Positions 36,276 through 45,760 of a DNA stretch of 64,000 bases are shown piece by piece (the first letter of the stretch is position 1; the number at the start of each line of letters is the position of its first letter). The notes beneath the pieces are model-generated. The model had not been told where the DNA came from and did not search any database. It worked only from the letters and a program-made list of their open reading frames with translations. The stretch comes from Mesorhizobium sp. Z1-4 (GTDB taxonomy: Bacteria > Pseudomonadota > Alphaproteobacteria > Rhizobiales > Rhizobiaceae): positions 1,054,001 to 1,118,000 of the forward strand of contig NZ_RCIO01000001.1 of assembly GCF_004000235.1 (NCBI RefSeq). Reading direction: 5' to 3'. A program made the position numbers and the translations under genes.

Positions 36276-37670
36276 ATGAAGGAAATCGCCTGCAAGCTTC
36301 TCGTCATTGGCGCTGGCCCGGGTGGATATGTCTGTGCCATCCGTGCCGGACAGCTCGGCATCGACACCGTCGTGGTGGAGGCGGTCAAGCCGGGCGGCAC
36401 CTGCCTCAATGTCGGCTGCATTCCCTCTAAGGCGCTCATTCACGCCGCCGAAGAGTTCGAGAAGGCCTCGCACTGGGCCGCAGGCGACACGCCGCTCGGC
36501 ATCTCGGTCGCCAAGCCGGCCATCGATTTCGGCAAGACGATCGCCTGGAAGGATGGCGTTGTCGGGCGCCTAACCAGCGGCGTCTCGGGCCTGCTGAAGA
36601 AGGCCGGCGTGAAAGTTGTCGATGGCTGGGCGCGGTTCCGCGACGGCAAGACCGTCGAGGTCGAAACCGAAACGGGCACGCAGGTGATCCGTGCCGAGGC
36701 GATTGTCATTGCGACCGGCTCAAGCCCTGTCGAGTTGCCCTTCCTGCCTTTTGGGGGCCAAGTGATCTCCTCCACCGAGGCGCTGGCGCTGGCAGAAGTG
36801 CCGGCGACGCTGGCCGTGGTCGGCGGCGGCTATATCGGGCTCGAGCTTGGTACCGCCTATGCCAAGCTGGGTGCAAAGGTCACCGTGGTTGAGGCGGAAG
36901 ACCGCATCCTGCCGCTTTACGACCCGGAGCTGACGCGCCCGGTATTGAAAAGCCTCGCCGCGCTGGGCGTCGAGGTGATGACCGGTGCAAAGGCCAAGGG
37001 CCTGTCGAAGAAGGGCGATGCCCTTCTGGTGGAAACCGGTGCCGGCGAAAAGAGGATCCAGGCCGCAAAGGTTCTCGTCACTGTCGGGCGTAAGCCGCTC
37101 ACCGAAGGTTGGGGCCTCGAAGAAATCGACCTCGACATGAGCGGCCGCTTCATCCGCATCGACGATCACTGCCGCACCTCGATGCGCGGCGTTTATGCAA
37201 TCGGCGATGTCACCGGTGAGCCGATGCTAGCGCACCGTGCGATGGCGCAGGGCGAGATGGTGGCCGAAATCATCGCCGGCAAAAGCCGCGCATGGGACAA
37301 GCGCTGCATCCCCGCGATCTGCTTCACCGACCCCGAAATCGTCTCGGCCGGCCTGTCGCCGGAGGAGGCACGCACCGCGGGGCGCGACGTCAAGGTGGCG
37401 AACTTCCCGTTCTCGGCCAATGGCCGCGCCATGTCGCGACTTGCCGAAGCCGGTTTCGTGCGCATCGTGGCGCGCGCCGACAATCATCTGGTTCTTGGCG
37501 TTCAGGCGGTCGGCCAGGGCGTGTCGGAACTCGCCGCCGCCTTCGGGCTTGCGATCGAGATGGGCGCAACGCTGGAAGATGTCGCCGGAACGATCCACGC
37601 GCACCCCACGCAGGGCGAGGCCTTCCAGGAAGCGGCTTTGCGCGCGCTCGGCCACGCGCTGCATATTTGA
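36276..37670 (+). CDS. lpdV: Dihydrolipoyl dehydrogenase E3 of the branched-chain complex
   Basis: A 464-residue FAD/NAD flavoprotein that reoxidises the lipoyl group of E2. FAD motif '[19 protein letters not shown]', redox-active disulphide in '[15 protein letters not shown]', NAD motif '[12 protein letters not shown]' and the C-terminal dimer interface with the catalytic His-Glu in 'HAHPTQGE'. The ATG is 4 nt after the E2 stop. It closes the bkd operon; the 308 bp downstream are palindromic repeats. Confidence 0.96.
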   Translation: MKEIACKLLVIGAGPGGYVCAIRAGQLGIDTVVVEAVKPGGTCLNVGCIPSKALIHAAEEFEKASHWAAGDTPLGISVAKPAIDFGKTIAWKDGVVGRLTSGVSGLLKKAGVKVVDGWARFRDGKTVEVETETGTQVIRAEAIVIATGSSPVELPFLPFGGQVISSTEALALAEVPATLAVVGGGYIGLELGTAYAKLGAKVTVVEAEDRILPLYDPELTRPVLKSLAALGVEVMTGAKAKGLSKKGDALLVETGAGEKRIQAAKVLVTVGRKPLTEGWGLEEIDLDMSGRFIRIDDHCRTSMRGVYAIGDVTGEPMLAHRAMAQGEMVAEIIAGKSRAWDKRCIPAICFTDPEIVSAGLSPEEARTAGRDVKVANFPFSANGRAMSRLAEAGFVRIVARADNHLVLGVQAVGQGVSELAAAFGLAIEMGATLEDVAGTIHAHPTQGEAFQEAALRALGHALHI

Positions 37671-37683
37671 TTTCGCCGAACGC

Positions 37684-37978
37684 GGCGTCTTCCTCGGGCT
37701 TGTAGCTCGATTGCGTCCTCTCCCTGTCCTTCGACAAGCTCAGGATGAGGGAGAGGAAGAGCTTCCGCAGATGACAGCGCGCTCTTCTCCCCACCGGGGA
37801 GAAGGTGGCCCGAAGGGCCGGATGAGGGGGTAAGAAGCTCCGTTGGGGCTGATGAAGGCAGGCCCTTGGGACAAGCCCAAGGGTGACGGCGCGGACGGGT
37901 TGGCCCACTCGCCTCCGTCATTACCGGGCTAGTCCCGACAATCCATGCCTCGGCATCGCTGCGCAGGAGCGACGGCGG
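37684..37978. repeat. Mosaic of palindromic repeats between lpdV and pncB
   Basis: This 308-bp gap has no credible gene. It contains at least four hairpins: CCTCTCCCT...AGGGAGAGG (37717-37756), CTTCTCCCC-ACC-GGGGAGAAG (37784-37804) followed by GGCCC-GAA-GGGCC, CCCTTGGG-ACAA-GCCCAAGGG (37863-37883) and an imperfect ACCGGGCTAGTCCCGAC dyad (near 37924). The third shares the GGGACAAGCCC core with 8641-8700. These are short dispersed repeats of a kind common in rhizobial genomes and probably end transcription from both sides. Confidence 0.65.
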
Positions 37979-39283
37979 CTAAACCAGAACCGGCTTCTTC
38001 ACCCGCTCTTCGCCGCCGAAAACTTTGATGTAGCGCTCGATCTCTTGTCGGTCGCCGGTCGCCTTGTTCGGATTGTCGGAGAGCTTCACGGCGGGGCGTC
38101 CGTTCGCTTCGCTCACCTTGCAGACCAGCGAAATGGCCTTCAGCCGGTCATTGGGCAGCGGCGCGCAATCCTCGAAATCATTGGTGAGGTTGGTGCCCCA
38201 ACCGAATGCCATGCGCACCCGGCCCTCGAAATGCCGGTAGGTTTTGAGGATCGTGTCGACGTCGAGGCCATCGGAGAAGATCAGCAGCTTCTCTTTCGGG
38301 TCGCGGCCATGCGCCTTCCACCACTCGATAATGCGCTCGCCGCCCTCGATCGGCGGAGCGCTGTCGGGGCGGAAGCCGGTCCAGTCGGCCACCCAGTCGG
38401 GCGCATCGCGCAGGAAGGCGGCTGTACCAAACGCGTCCGGCAGCACAATCAGCAGATTGCCGCCGTAAAGCGTGTTCCAGTCCTGCAGCACCTTGTAGGG
38501 CGCTGCACGCAGCTCTTTCTCGGTATCTGCAAGCGCTGCCATCACCATGGGCAGCTCGTGCGCATTGGTGCCGAGCGCCTCAAGGTCGGTATCCATGGCG
38601 AGCAGCACATTGCTGGTGCCGGTAAAGGCTTCGCCGATGCCTTCCTTCAAGGCTTCCACGCACCAGCGCTGCCACAGGAACGAGTGCCGCCGCCGCGTAC
38701 CGAAATCCGAAATGCGGATTTCAGGAAACGCCTTCAGCCGCTCCACCTTGTCCCACATGCGGGCCTTTGCCCGCGCATAAGTGACATCGAGCGAAAACGG
38801 ACCGAGTTCGCGCAGCGCGGCGCGGCTGCGCAATTCGTTGATGATCGCGAGAGCCGGAATTTCCCACATCGACGTCTCGGCCCATGAGCCGTGAAAATCG
38901 AGCTGGTACTGGCCTTCTTCCTTGCGCAGCTCATATTCGGGCAGCTGGAACGCCGACAGCCAGTCCAGAAATTCGGGCATGAATATCTGCTTGCGGCCGT
39001 AGAAGCTGTTACCTGCCAGCCAGATCGTCTCTTTCTTGGAAAGCCGCACCGTGCGCGCGTAATCGAGCTGCGCCCGCAACTCCGCCTCGTCCACCTCCTC
39101 GGCCAGCCGCACCGAGGTCGTACGGTTGATCAGCGAAAAGGTCGTGCGGACATCCGGGTAGCGGCTCCAGATCATCTGCAGCATCAGGAGCTTGTAGAAG
39201 TCCGTATCGAGCAGGCTGCGCACGATTGGGTCGAGCTTCCAGGTGTGATCGTAGACGCGCCGCGCAATGTCCGTGGTCGTCAT
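37979..39283 (-). CDS. pncB: Nicotinate phosphoribosyltransferase
   Basis: A 434-residue NAD-salvage enzyme joining nicotinate with PRPP to give nicotinate mononucleotide. Recognised from '[14 protein letters not shown]' at the N-terminus, '[22 protein letters not shown]', '[13 protein letters not shown]'-type segment ('[17 protein letters not shown]') and the PRPP/phosphate-binding '[15 protein letters not shown]'. With pncA at 8707 the window holds both nicotinate-forming and nicotinate-using enzymes, so any nicotinate breakdown pathway would compete with it. Confidence 0.96.
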   Translation of the reverse strand: MTTTDIARRVYDHTWKLDPIVRSLLDTDFYKLLMLQMIWSRYPDVRTTFSLINRTTSVRLAEEVDEAELRAQLDYARTVRLSKKETIWLAGNSFYGRKQIFMPEFLDWLSAFQLPEYELRKEEGQYQLDFHGSWAETSMWEIPALAIINELRSRAALRELGPFSLDVTYARAKARMWDKVERLKAFPEIRISDFGTRRRHSFLWQRWCVEALKEGIGEAFTGTSNVLLAMDTDLEALGTNAHELPMVMAALADTEKELRAAPYKVLQDWNTLYGGNLLIVLPDAFGTAAFLRDAPDWVADWTGFRPDSAPPIEGGERIIEWWKAHGRDPKEKLLIFSDGLDVDTILKTYRHFEGRVRMAFGWGTNLTNDFEDCAPLPNDRLKAISLVCKVSEANGRPAVKLSDNPNKATGDRQEIERYIKVFGGEERVKKPVLV

Positions 39284-39362
39284 CTGGCTCTCCGATGCAA
39301 ATCCGCGTTAGTGCATAAGGGTTGCCGGCGCGAATTGCCAGCTTGTCCAATCAATTGAAAGC

Positions 39363-40859
39363 ATGCAGCATTTTGTGAAATTGCGCCTGAGGGCAGTGTC
39401 GCTATTCTTGCAGGTACAGAGGGGCGCGCCGATTCCAGCCAGGATTTTCATAACAGCGTTGGTCGCGGGTGTCGGGTTGCTGGCAGCGTCGCCGGCCGCC
39501 TTCGCGCATACGGCCGACCGCGGCTTCGTGATGCTTCTGCCGACCGGCTATTATCTCTTCGGCGGCGCGGCGGCGGTGGCGCTCAGCTTCGCGGTTCTGG
39601 TCGTCATGCCGCCCGTCGCACTTGCCGTGCTTTTCGCTACGCGATTACGGCTCGTTGCTCGCCCGATCGACGGCAGGCTGTTCACCAGCACGATCAGCTT
39701 CCTCGTCGTTGCCAGCATCTGGTACGCCGGTCTTTTCGGCAGCCGCGACCCGTTGTCGAACCCGCTGCCGCTGGTGTTCTGGACGGTTTTCTGGGTCGGC
39801 TTCACGCTAGTTGTCGGCCTGCGCGGCAATCTCTGGCGCTGGCTGGAACCATGGTATGGGCCTTCGCGGCTGATCCTCAAAGCAATCGGCCGGGCGGACG
39901 CGCCTCCGCCGCTGAAACTGCCTGAGCGCATGGGCCATGCCGGTGCGCTGGTTCTGCTCCTCGGCTTCGGGTGGTTCGAACTCGTATACCCCTCGCCCGA
40001 CGATCCCGCACTTCTGGCCAAGGTGCTGATCGCCTACTGGCTTTTCAACCTGGCGGGCATCCTGGCTTTCGGCCATGAGGCCTGGACGGCGCGTATCGAG
40101 CTGTTTTCGGTGCTGTATTCAATGATTGGACGGCTTGCGCCGTTTCAGCGTGAAGCGGACAGTGACGGGCGGCAGGCGCTTTTTCTGCGGTTTCCCGGTG
40201 GCGCGCTGGAGAAGGCCCCGCCGCTACCGCGCGGTGCAACACTCTTCCTGCTGCTAGCGCTGGCAACTGTTTCCTTCGACGGGCTGATGCGAACATTCTT
40301 CTGGCTCAGCTTGGTCGGTGTGAACCCGCTCGAATTTCCGGGCCGCTCTGCCGTGGTGTTTGCAAACACTGTGGGGCTTGCCGGCATCTTCTCGGCCCTT
40401 TCGGCACTGTTCGTTTTTGCCGTCTGGCTCGGCAACCGCATCGCCGGCTCGACTGCATCGCTCGCGACAAGCTGCGGCTTGCTGGTGTGGTCGATCCTCC
40501 CCATCGCGCTCGCCTACCACTTCTCGCACTATCTCGGCGTGCTGGTGATCAACGGCCAATATGCGCTCGCCGCGATTTCCGATCCGCTGTCGAATGGCTG
40601 GAATATTTTCGGCACCGCCGGCTTTCATGTTGCCGCTGCGGCAACCGCCGGTTATGACGCCGCATGGATCATCTGGAACCTGCAATCGGCCGCGATTATC
40701 GGCGGGCATCTCATCGCCGTTATGATCGCCCATGCACTCGCGTTCCGAATTTACGGCTCCGCGCGCCAAGCCGCGCTCAGCCAAATTCCCCTTGCAATTC
40801 TGATGGTTGGCTACACTGTGTTCGGTCTGTGGCTGCTTTCGTCGCCCACTGGAGGCTGA
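39363..40859 (+). CDS. Polytopic membrane protein of unknown function
   Basis: A 498-residue integral membrane protein with about eleven hydrophobic segments. The first (about 28-48) looks like a signal sequence ('ASPAAFAHTADRG') and could be cleaved, leaving an external His-containing start. A notable motif is 'PIALAYHFSHYLGVLVINGQYALAAISDPLSNGWNIFG'-like in the last third (given here only in part: 'LAYHFSHYLGVLVING'), with several His that could bind metal. I do not recognise a characterised family. The start codon is not certain, as only a weak GAAAG lies upstream. Confidence 0.75.
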   Translation: MQHFVKLRLRAVSLFLQVQRGAPIPARIFITALVAGVGLLAASPAAFAHTADRGFVMLLPTGYYLFGGAAAVALSFAVLVVMPPVALAVLFATRLRLVARPIDGRLFTSTISFLVVASIWYAGLFGSRDPLSNPLPLVFWTVFWVGFTLVVGLRGNLWRWLEPWYGPSRLILKAIGRADAPPPLKLPERMGHAGALVLLLGFGWFELVYPSPDDPALLAKVLIAYWLFNLAGILAFGHEAWTARIELFSVLYSMIGRLAPFQREADSDGRQALFLRFPGGALEKAPPLPRGATLFLLLALATVSFDGLMRTFFWLSLVGVNPLEFPGRSAVVFANTVGLAGIFSALSALFVFAVWLGNRIAGSTASLATSCGLLVWSILPIALAYHFSHYLGVLVINGQYALAAISDPLSNGWNIFGTAGFHVAAAATAGYDAAWIIWNLQSAAIIGGHLIAVMIAHALAFRIYGSARQAALSQIPLAILMVGYTVFGLWLLSSPTGG

Positions 40860-40915
40860 CGCTGCGGAACTCAGTTTTCGCGGTTCTATTGCCAGCTTCC
40901 GGGTTTGGTGATTTT

Positions 40916-40935
40916 ATTTGCATACAAGTGAATTT
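40916..40935. promoter_or_regulatory. Shared 20-bp motif, copy 3
   Basis: ATTTGCATACAAGTGAATTT, 69 nt upstream of the binding-protein start of the five-gene ABC importer. It matches copy 1 (9385) at 17 of 20 positions and copy 2 (22670) at 16 of 20. It is the only candidate regulatory signal seen in the 145-bp gap before the importer. Confidence 0.65.
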
Positions 40936-41004
40936 TGGCGCACCGCGAAACCCGTGAAACGCCTCTTTGAATATGGTCTTAACAGCCGAAAAAGGGGAAC
41001 TGGT

Positions 41005-42312
41005 ATGGCTGACAAACGCACTTCTCTCCTGCTTCCAAAGAAACAGGGCCTCACCCGCCGTGGCGCGCTGAAGGGGCTCGGCGCAGCGGCCGGCATCATG
41101 GCCGCGCCGGGCTTCGTGCGCTACGCCCAGACACAATCGTCGGAGCCGATCCGCATCGGCTTCCAGGCACACCGCACCGGCATCGGCGCTGCATACGGCC
41201 GCTGGTATGAGCGCGTCACCATGGCCGCGACACAGGCGATCAACGATGCCGGCGGCATCAACGGACGCCCACTCGAGATCGTCACCGAAGATGACGGTAC
41301 CGACCCGAAGCGCGGCGCCGAGGTGGTCGAGAAATTTGCCAACCAGCACAAGACCGACGTCGTGTTCGGCACCCTGTTCAGCCATGTCGTGGTGGGTTCG
41401 GCGCCAGCTGCGGGCGAACTCAAGATTCCCTACTATGTCGTGTCGGAAGGCTACCACGTCGCGTCCGGCAGCCTGAACCGCTACGTATTCCAGCCGGGCA
41501 TCACCGATGTGAAGGCGCAGGTGCGCGCTGTTGGCCCGTGGATCGCCGACAACCTCGGTAAGAAGATCACCCTGGTTTTCCCGGATTACGCTTTCGGGCA
41601 CGACCACCGCGACAAATTTCCCGAGCGTTATGAGGCGGCTGGCGGACAAGTCGTCGGCCTGGTGCCGATCCCGCCTACGGAAACCTCCTTCACCCGCTAT
41701 TTCCCGCAGATCCCATCGGAAACCGAGGTGATCTACCACGTGATGGTCGGTCCCGGCGTGCTGACGTTCGTCAAGGAACTCGGCGAGTTCTACGGCTCCA
41801 GCGGACCGAAGCTCTTCGGTTTCCTGGACAGCCTTGAAGCGGTCGATATTGCCAGCCCCGGGCTCGAATTCCTGGAAGGCTCGCACTTCTGGGAGGCTAT
41901 GCCGCGTTATCTGCAGCCCGACGCCAGCGATGCCGCCAAGGCGTACCGCGCCGCCGTCGGCATCGACGACAACGGCGCCAGCGTGAACGATCCGAAGGAT
42001 GTCTCCACCGCCTCGCACATGTTCGGCTGCTGGGAGACGCTTCATATCATCAAGCAGGCGATGGAAGCCGCCGGATATCAGGGCCCTGCCGACCGGGCCA
42101 AGCTGGTGGAAGCCACCGAGGCGCTGACCAGCTTCGCCGCCGGCGCTGCGCACCCGCAGGGCGACAAGGTCTTCAACGCCAAGATCCACCAGTCCTTCGG
42201 ACACCAGCACGTTTCTCAGGTTGTCGACGGCAAGCTCAACGTCGTCCACACAACCTCGATCGAAGACGGCATGTACGAGGCGGAAGCCGACTACACGACA
42301 ATGCCGCTTTAG
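41005..42312 (+). CDS. Branched-chain/amide-type ABC transporter substrate-binding protein
   Basis: A 435-residue periplasmic receptor of the Peripla_BP_6 (LivJ/UrtA/amide-binding) group. The N-terminus carries a twin-arginine export signal ('GLTRRGALKGLGAAAGIMAAP'), then 'PIRIGFQAHRTGIGAAYGRW', 'DGTDPKRGAEVVEKF' and 'VVFGTLFSHVVVGSAPAAGE'. ATG 41005 is preceded by AAGGGGAA; the upstream in-frame region lacks a signal and overlaps the operator. The shared motif upstream ties it to the Mo-hydroxylase operon and hyuAB, so a heterocyclic or amide ligand is more likely than branched-chain amino acids. Confidence 0.9.
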   Translation: MADKRTSLLLPKKQGLTRRGALKGLGAAAGIMAAPGFVRYAQTQSSEPIRIGFQAHRTGIGAAYGRWYERVTMAATQAINDAGGINGRPLEIVTEDDGTDPKRGAEVVEKFANQHKTDVVFGTLFSHVVVGSAPAAGELKIPYYVVSEGYHVASGSLNRYVFQPGITDVKAQVRAVGPWIADNLGKKITLVFPDYAFGHDHRDKFPERYEAAGGQVVGLVPIPPTETSFTRYFPQIPSETEVIYHVMVGPGVLTFVKELGEFYGSSGPKLFGFLDSLEAVDIASPGLEFLEGSHFWEAMPRYLQPDASDAAKAYRAAVGIDDNGASVNDPKDVSTASHMFGCWETLHIIKQAMEAAGYQGPADRAKLVEATEALTSFAAGAAHPQGDKVFNAKIHQSFGHQHVSQVVDGKLNVVHTTSIEDGMYEAEADYTTMPL

Positions 42313-42322
42313 GCTCTGTTCT

Positions 42323-42455
42323 TACCCTCCCCCTTGTGGGGAGGGTGGACGGACGAATGGAATTCGAGAGACCGGGTAGGGGTCGTGAAAAGCATGGTTC
42401 GTCGGCACCCTCAACCCGGACCTGTGGTCCGACCCTCCCCACAAGGGGGAGGGTA
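42323..42455. repeat. 133-bp palindromic element supplying the next gene's ribosome-binding site
   Basis: Perfect 24-bp inverted arms at 42323-42346 and 42432-42455 with the same CCTTGTGGGG core as the element inside hyuAB. The element fills nearly all of the 149-bp gap between the binding-protein gene and the permease gene. Its right arm, containing AAGGGGGAGGG, ends 6 nt before the permease ATG and is the only Shine-Dalgarno candidate there. Confidence 0.8.
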
Positions 42456-42461
42456 ATCTAA

Positions 42462-43343
42462 ATGGCATTCGGACCTTATTTCTTTCTGGCTACGCTTGAA
42501 GGCCTGGTGATGGCCGCGGTGCTGGCGCTCACCGCGCTCGGCCTGTCGCTGGTCTTCGGTGTCATGCGCGTGGTCAATGTCGCCCATGGCGAGTTCTTCA
42601 TGCTGGGCGCGGTGCTCGCATGGGCGGTGGCGTCCTCGATTTCGGGGCACCCCGCGCTGGGTTTCCTCGCGGCTCTCGTCATCAGCCCGCTCGTCGTGGG
42701 TGCGGTAGCACTTGCCTCCGAGCGGCTGGTGCTGAAGCGCGTCAACTACAACCCTGAAGCCACCATCGTTGCGACCATCGGCATTCTCTACATTCTCCAG
42801 CAGCTGGCGCTCACCTTCTACGGCCCGGACGCACGGCCGGTGGTGGCGCCGTTCGACTATCGCATCCGTTTCCCCTGGTTCGGCTATTCGGCCTACAAGC
42901 TGTCGGTCATCGCGGCCTCGGCAATCGTGCTTGCCGCGACCTGGTACCTGCTCTCGCGCACCAAAATCGGCCTGATCATGCGCGCCACGCAGTTCGACGC
43001 CGAAACCGCGACGGCCTTCGGTATTCCGGTCGACAAGGTCTATGCCGGCGTCTTCGCGCTGGGCGCCATGCTCGCGGCGGTTGCCGCAGTTCTGATCGTG
43101 CCGATCCAGCAGGCGCATTACCTGATGGGCCACGACCCGCTGCTGCTCTCCTTCATCGTCGTCATCATCGGCGGATTGGGCAGTTTGCGCGGCACCATCG
43201 TCGCCGCGCTTCTCATCGGCCTGTCGGACGGCATTATATCGGTGTTCTTCTCGCCGACTCTGGCCAAGATCATCGCCACCATGGCCGTGGCGCTGGTGCT
43301 GGTTTTCCGCCCGCAGGGGCTGTTCGGAGTATCGGCGCGGTGA
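42462..43343 (+). CDS. ABC transporter permease (LivH family)
   Basis: A 293-residue inner-membrane permease with about eight TM segments. LivH landmarks are 'ALGLSLVFGVMRVVNVAHGEFFMLGAVL' near the start (seen as 'GVMRVVNVAHGEFFMLG') and 'IVVIIGGLGSLRGTIVAALLIGLSDG' near the end. Pairs with the LivM-type permease that overlaps its stop. The ribosome-binding site lies in the arm of the preceding palindromic element. Confidence 0.94.
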   Translation: MAFGPYFFLATLEGLVMAAVLALTALGLSLVFGVMRVVNVAHGEFFMLGAVLAWAVASSISGHPALGFLAALVISPLVVGAVALASERLVLKRVNYNPEATIVATIGILYILQQLALTFYGPDARPVVAPFDYRIRFPWFGYSAYKLSVIAASAIVLAATWYLLSRTKIGLIMRATQFDAETATAFGIPVDKVYAGVFALGAMLAAVAAVLIVPIQQAHYLMGHDPLLLSFIVVIIGGLGSLRGTIVAALLIGLSDGIISVFFSPTLAKIIATMAVALVLVFRPQGLFGVSAR

Positions 43344-44320
43344 TGGGGCTCGGCAATCTGTCTGGCCGTGTGCTTGCCCTGCATCTCGGCGTCGTTGCGC
43401 TGCTGTTTGCGCTGCAATTCGTCCTGCCGGCCTATCACCACGGCATCATGGCGCGCATTCTGGTGCTGGCCGTCTTCGCCATGGGCTACAATCTGCTCTT
43501 CGGCTACACCGGCCTGCTCAGCCTCGGCCATGCGATGTTCTTTTCCGCCGGGCTCTACGGCGCGGGACTGACCGTCTATCACCTCGACTGGTCGGTGCCG
43601 GCTGCTTTTGCCGCGGGCCTTGCATCGGGGCTCGTGCTTTCAACGGTCGTCGGCTTCCTGGCGCTGCGCACAACCGGCGTCGCGTTCCTGATCGTCACCA
43701 TGATGTTCGGCCAGGTTGCCTATCTCTTCACGCTCTATTTCGGCGACTGGACACGCGGCGAAGAGGGCCTCACCCTGTCGCAGGCAGCGCGCCAGCTCGG
43801 ACCGCTCGATCTCACCGACCCGACGACGCGATATTTTGCAGCGCTCGCCCTGTTCACGGTGGTGCTGTTCGTCACGCTTGCGCTGGTGCGCGCGCCCTTC
43901 GGCCGGGTGCTGATCGCGATCCGCGAAAACGAGGAACGCACCCGCATGCTGGGCTACGACACGTTTCGCAACAAGCTCGGCGCGACCATTGGCTCGGGCG
44001 TCATCTGCGCGGCCTCGGGCGCAGCCTATGTGCTTCTCTTCGGCTATTTCGGCTCGAGCTTCGCCGCCGTGCAATATTCGATCCTGCCGCTTCTGTGGGT
44101 CCTCGTCGGCGGAGCTGCCACCACGCTGGGCCCGCTGCTCGGCACTGTGCTAATGTTCTATCTGATCGACCTCTCGAACGACCTTCTGAACAGCCGCTTC
44201 CCCGATTGGGACGTCTCTTATCTCGGCATCGTCGGCGTGGCGCTCGTGCTTCTCATCCTGTTTTTCCCGAAGGGGCTGCTCGGCTCCATACGTGACCGCT
44301 GGGTCAGGTGGCTGCCATGA
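43343..44320 (+). CDS. ABC transporter permease (LivM family)
   Basis: A 325-residue permease with about nine TM segments. It has the LivM features 'MGYNLLFGYTGLLSLGHAMFF' (beginning near residue 50) and 'RVLIAIRENEERTRMLGYDTFRNK', the loop that contacts the ATPase. The start is the ATG overlapping the LivH stop (TGATG); a GTG one codon earlier is equally possible. It overlaps the following ATPase gene by 4 nt. Confidence 0.94.
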   Translation: MGLGNLSGRVLALHLGVVALLFALQFVLPAYHHGIMARILVLAVFAMGYNLLFGYTGLLSLGHAMFFSAGLYGAGLTVYHLDWSVPAAFAAGLASGLVLSTVVGFLALRTTGVAFLIVTMMFGQVAYLFTLYFGDWTRGEEGLTLSQAARQLGPLDLTDPTTRYFAALALFTVVLFVTLALVRAPFGRVLIAIRENEERTRMLGYDTFRNKLGATIGSGVICAASGAAYVLLFGYFGSSFAAVQYSILPLLWVLVGGAATTLGPLLGTVLMFYLIDLSNDLLNSRFPDWDVSYLGIVGVALVLLILFFPKGLLGSIRDRWVRWLP

Positions 44321-45060
44321 GCGCGCTTGTGGAAACACGTGGCCTCGGCCGCAGCTTCGGCGGCCTGCGTGCGGTCGACAGCGTCGATTTCAGCCTCCCG
44401 GAGGGTGAAATCCGCGCAATCATCGGCCCCAATGGCGCGGGCAAGACCACCTTCGTCAGCCTCATCTGCGGCCGTGTTGCACCGACCGACGGTACGATCA
44501 GCTTCGACGGGCGTGACATCACCGGCATGCCGGCGGACCGGCGGGTGATGGCGGGCATTGCCTACACGTTCCAGATCACCTCGATCTTCGCCAACCTCAC
44601 GGTCGAGGAAAACGTCACGCTCGCCGCGATGCGCCGCCATGTCGGCCGCGCCGGCAAGCGCTATTCGCCCGCGGCCCTTCGCCAGGCTTCGCTGTCCGCG
44701 CTCGGCCGTGTTGGCCTGCGCGACCACGCCGACGCAGTTGCCGGCAATCTCGCTTATGGCCATCAGCGGCTTCTGGAAGTCGCGATGGGGCTGGCGCTCG
44801 AACCCAGGCTTCTGGTGCTCGACGAGCCGACGCAGGGGCTCTCAGACACCGAGATCGAGAGTTTCATCGCGCTGGTGCGCGAGATCGGCCAGCAGGCGAC
44901 CGTACTTCTGATCGAGCACAACATGCCGGTCGTCATGGCACTGGCCGAGCAGATCACCGTCATGGACCAGGGCCGCATTATCGCCGAAGGCACGCCCGAT
45001 GCGATCCGCGCCAACGCCGCCGTGCAGCAGGCTTATCTTGGAGCGCCTGCCGATGGCTGA
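44317..45060 (+). CDS. ABC transporter ATP-binding protein (LivG family)
   Basis: A 247-residue ATPase. Walker A 'GPNGAGKTTFVSLICG', the LivG-type 'RVMAGIAYTFQITSIFANLTVEENV', Walker B 'RLLVLDEPTQGLS' and the H-loop 'LLIEHNMPVVM'. The ABC signature is degenerate: in the usual LSGGQ position there is 'LAYGHQRLLEVAMGLAL', which is normal for LivG. ATG 44317 overlaps the LivM stop. Works with the LivF-type ATPase as a heterodimer. Confidence 0.94.
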   Translation: MSALVETRGLGRSFGGLRAVDSVDFSLPEGEIRAIIGPNGAGKTTFVSLICGRVAPTDGTISFDGRDITGMPADRRVMAGIAYTFQITSIFANLTVEENVTLAAMRRHVGRAGKRYSPAALRQASLSALGRVGLRDHADAVAGNLAYGHQRLLEVAMGLALEPRLLVLDEPTQGLSDTEIESFIALVREIGQQATVLLIEHNMPVVMALAEQITVMDQGRIIAEGTPDAIRANAAVQQAYLGAPADG

Positions 45061-45760
45061 CGTGCTCGTTCTGGACAATGTCGACGCCGGTTACGGCGAG
45101 GTGCAGGTGCTGCGCGGCATGTCGCTCATGCTGCGACGGGGCGAGGTGCTGTGCATGCTCGGCCTCAATGGTGCGGGCAAGACCACGACGCTGAAGACCA
45201 TCATGGGGCTGGTGCGCGCCAGCGCCGGCTCCATTCGCCTCGGCGAGAGGGAACTCGCCGGGCTGCCCGCGCATGAGGTGCCGCGCGCCGGCGTCGCCTA
45301 TGTGCCGCAGGGCCGGCGTCTGTTTTCCGAGCTCACCGTAGCCGAAAACATCGAGATCGGCTTGATGACGCGCAAACATGGCGAAGCCACGCGCGAGAGC
45401 GTGCTCGAACTTTTCCCGGTTCTGCGCGAGCGGCTGAAACAGCGCTCCGGCACATTGTCAGGCGGCGAACAGCAGATGCTCGCCATGGCGCGCGCGCTGT
45501 GCGTGGAACCCGAAGTGCTGCTTCTCGACGAGCCGACCGAAGGGCTGATGCCGTCAATGATCGCCCGCATTCGCGACACCGTTGCGATGCTGCGCGAGCG
45601 CGGCGTCTCAACGGTCCTTGTCGAACAGCGGGTCGACGCGGTTCTGCCGGTCGCCGACCGTGTGGCGTTCATAGAGAACGGCCGCAACCGTGAAACACTG
45701 GATGTGGAAAAGCTGCGCGAGAACCCTGAGCTCGTTCGCCACTATGTCGGCGTGGGGTAG
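45053..45760 (+). CDS. ABC transporter ATP-binding protein (LivF family)
   Basis: A 235-residue ATPase with Walker A 'GLNGAGKTTTLKTIMGL', signature 'LSGGEQQMLAMARAL', Walker B 'VLLLDEPTEGLMPSMI' and 'STVLVEQRV'. The ATG lies inside the end of the LivG-type gene (8-nt overlap). Last gene of the importer operon; its end overlaps the convergent sitD gene by 19 nt. Confidence 0.94.
   Translation: MADVLVLDNVDAGYGEVQVLRGMSLMLRRGEVLCMLGLNGAGKTTTLKTIMGLVRASAGSIRLGERELAGLPAHEVPRAGVAYVPQGRRLFSELTVAENIEIGLMTRKHGEATRESVLELFPVLRERLKQRSGTLSGGEQQMLAMARALCVEPEVLLLDEPTEGLMPSMIARIRDTVAMLRERGVSTVLVEQRVDAVLPVADRVAFIENGRNRETLDVEKLRENPELVRHYVGVG

Noticed and set aside
41005-45760. Naming the importer livJHMGF or urtABCDE
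   Set aside because: Family membership is clear, but the ligand is not. The urease genes are 39 kb away and the shared operator links the importer to a heterocycle operon, so a branched-chain amino acid or urea label would be unsupported.
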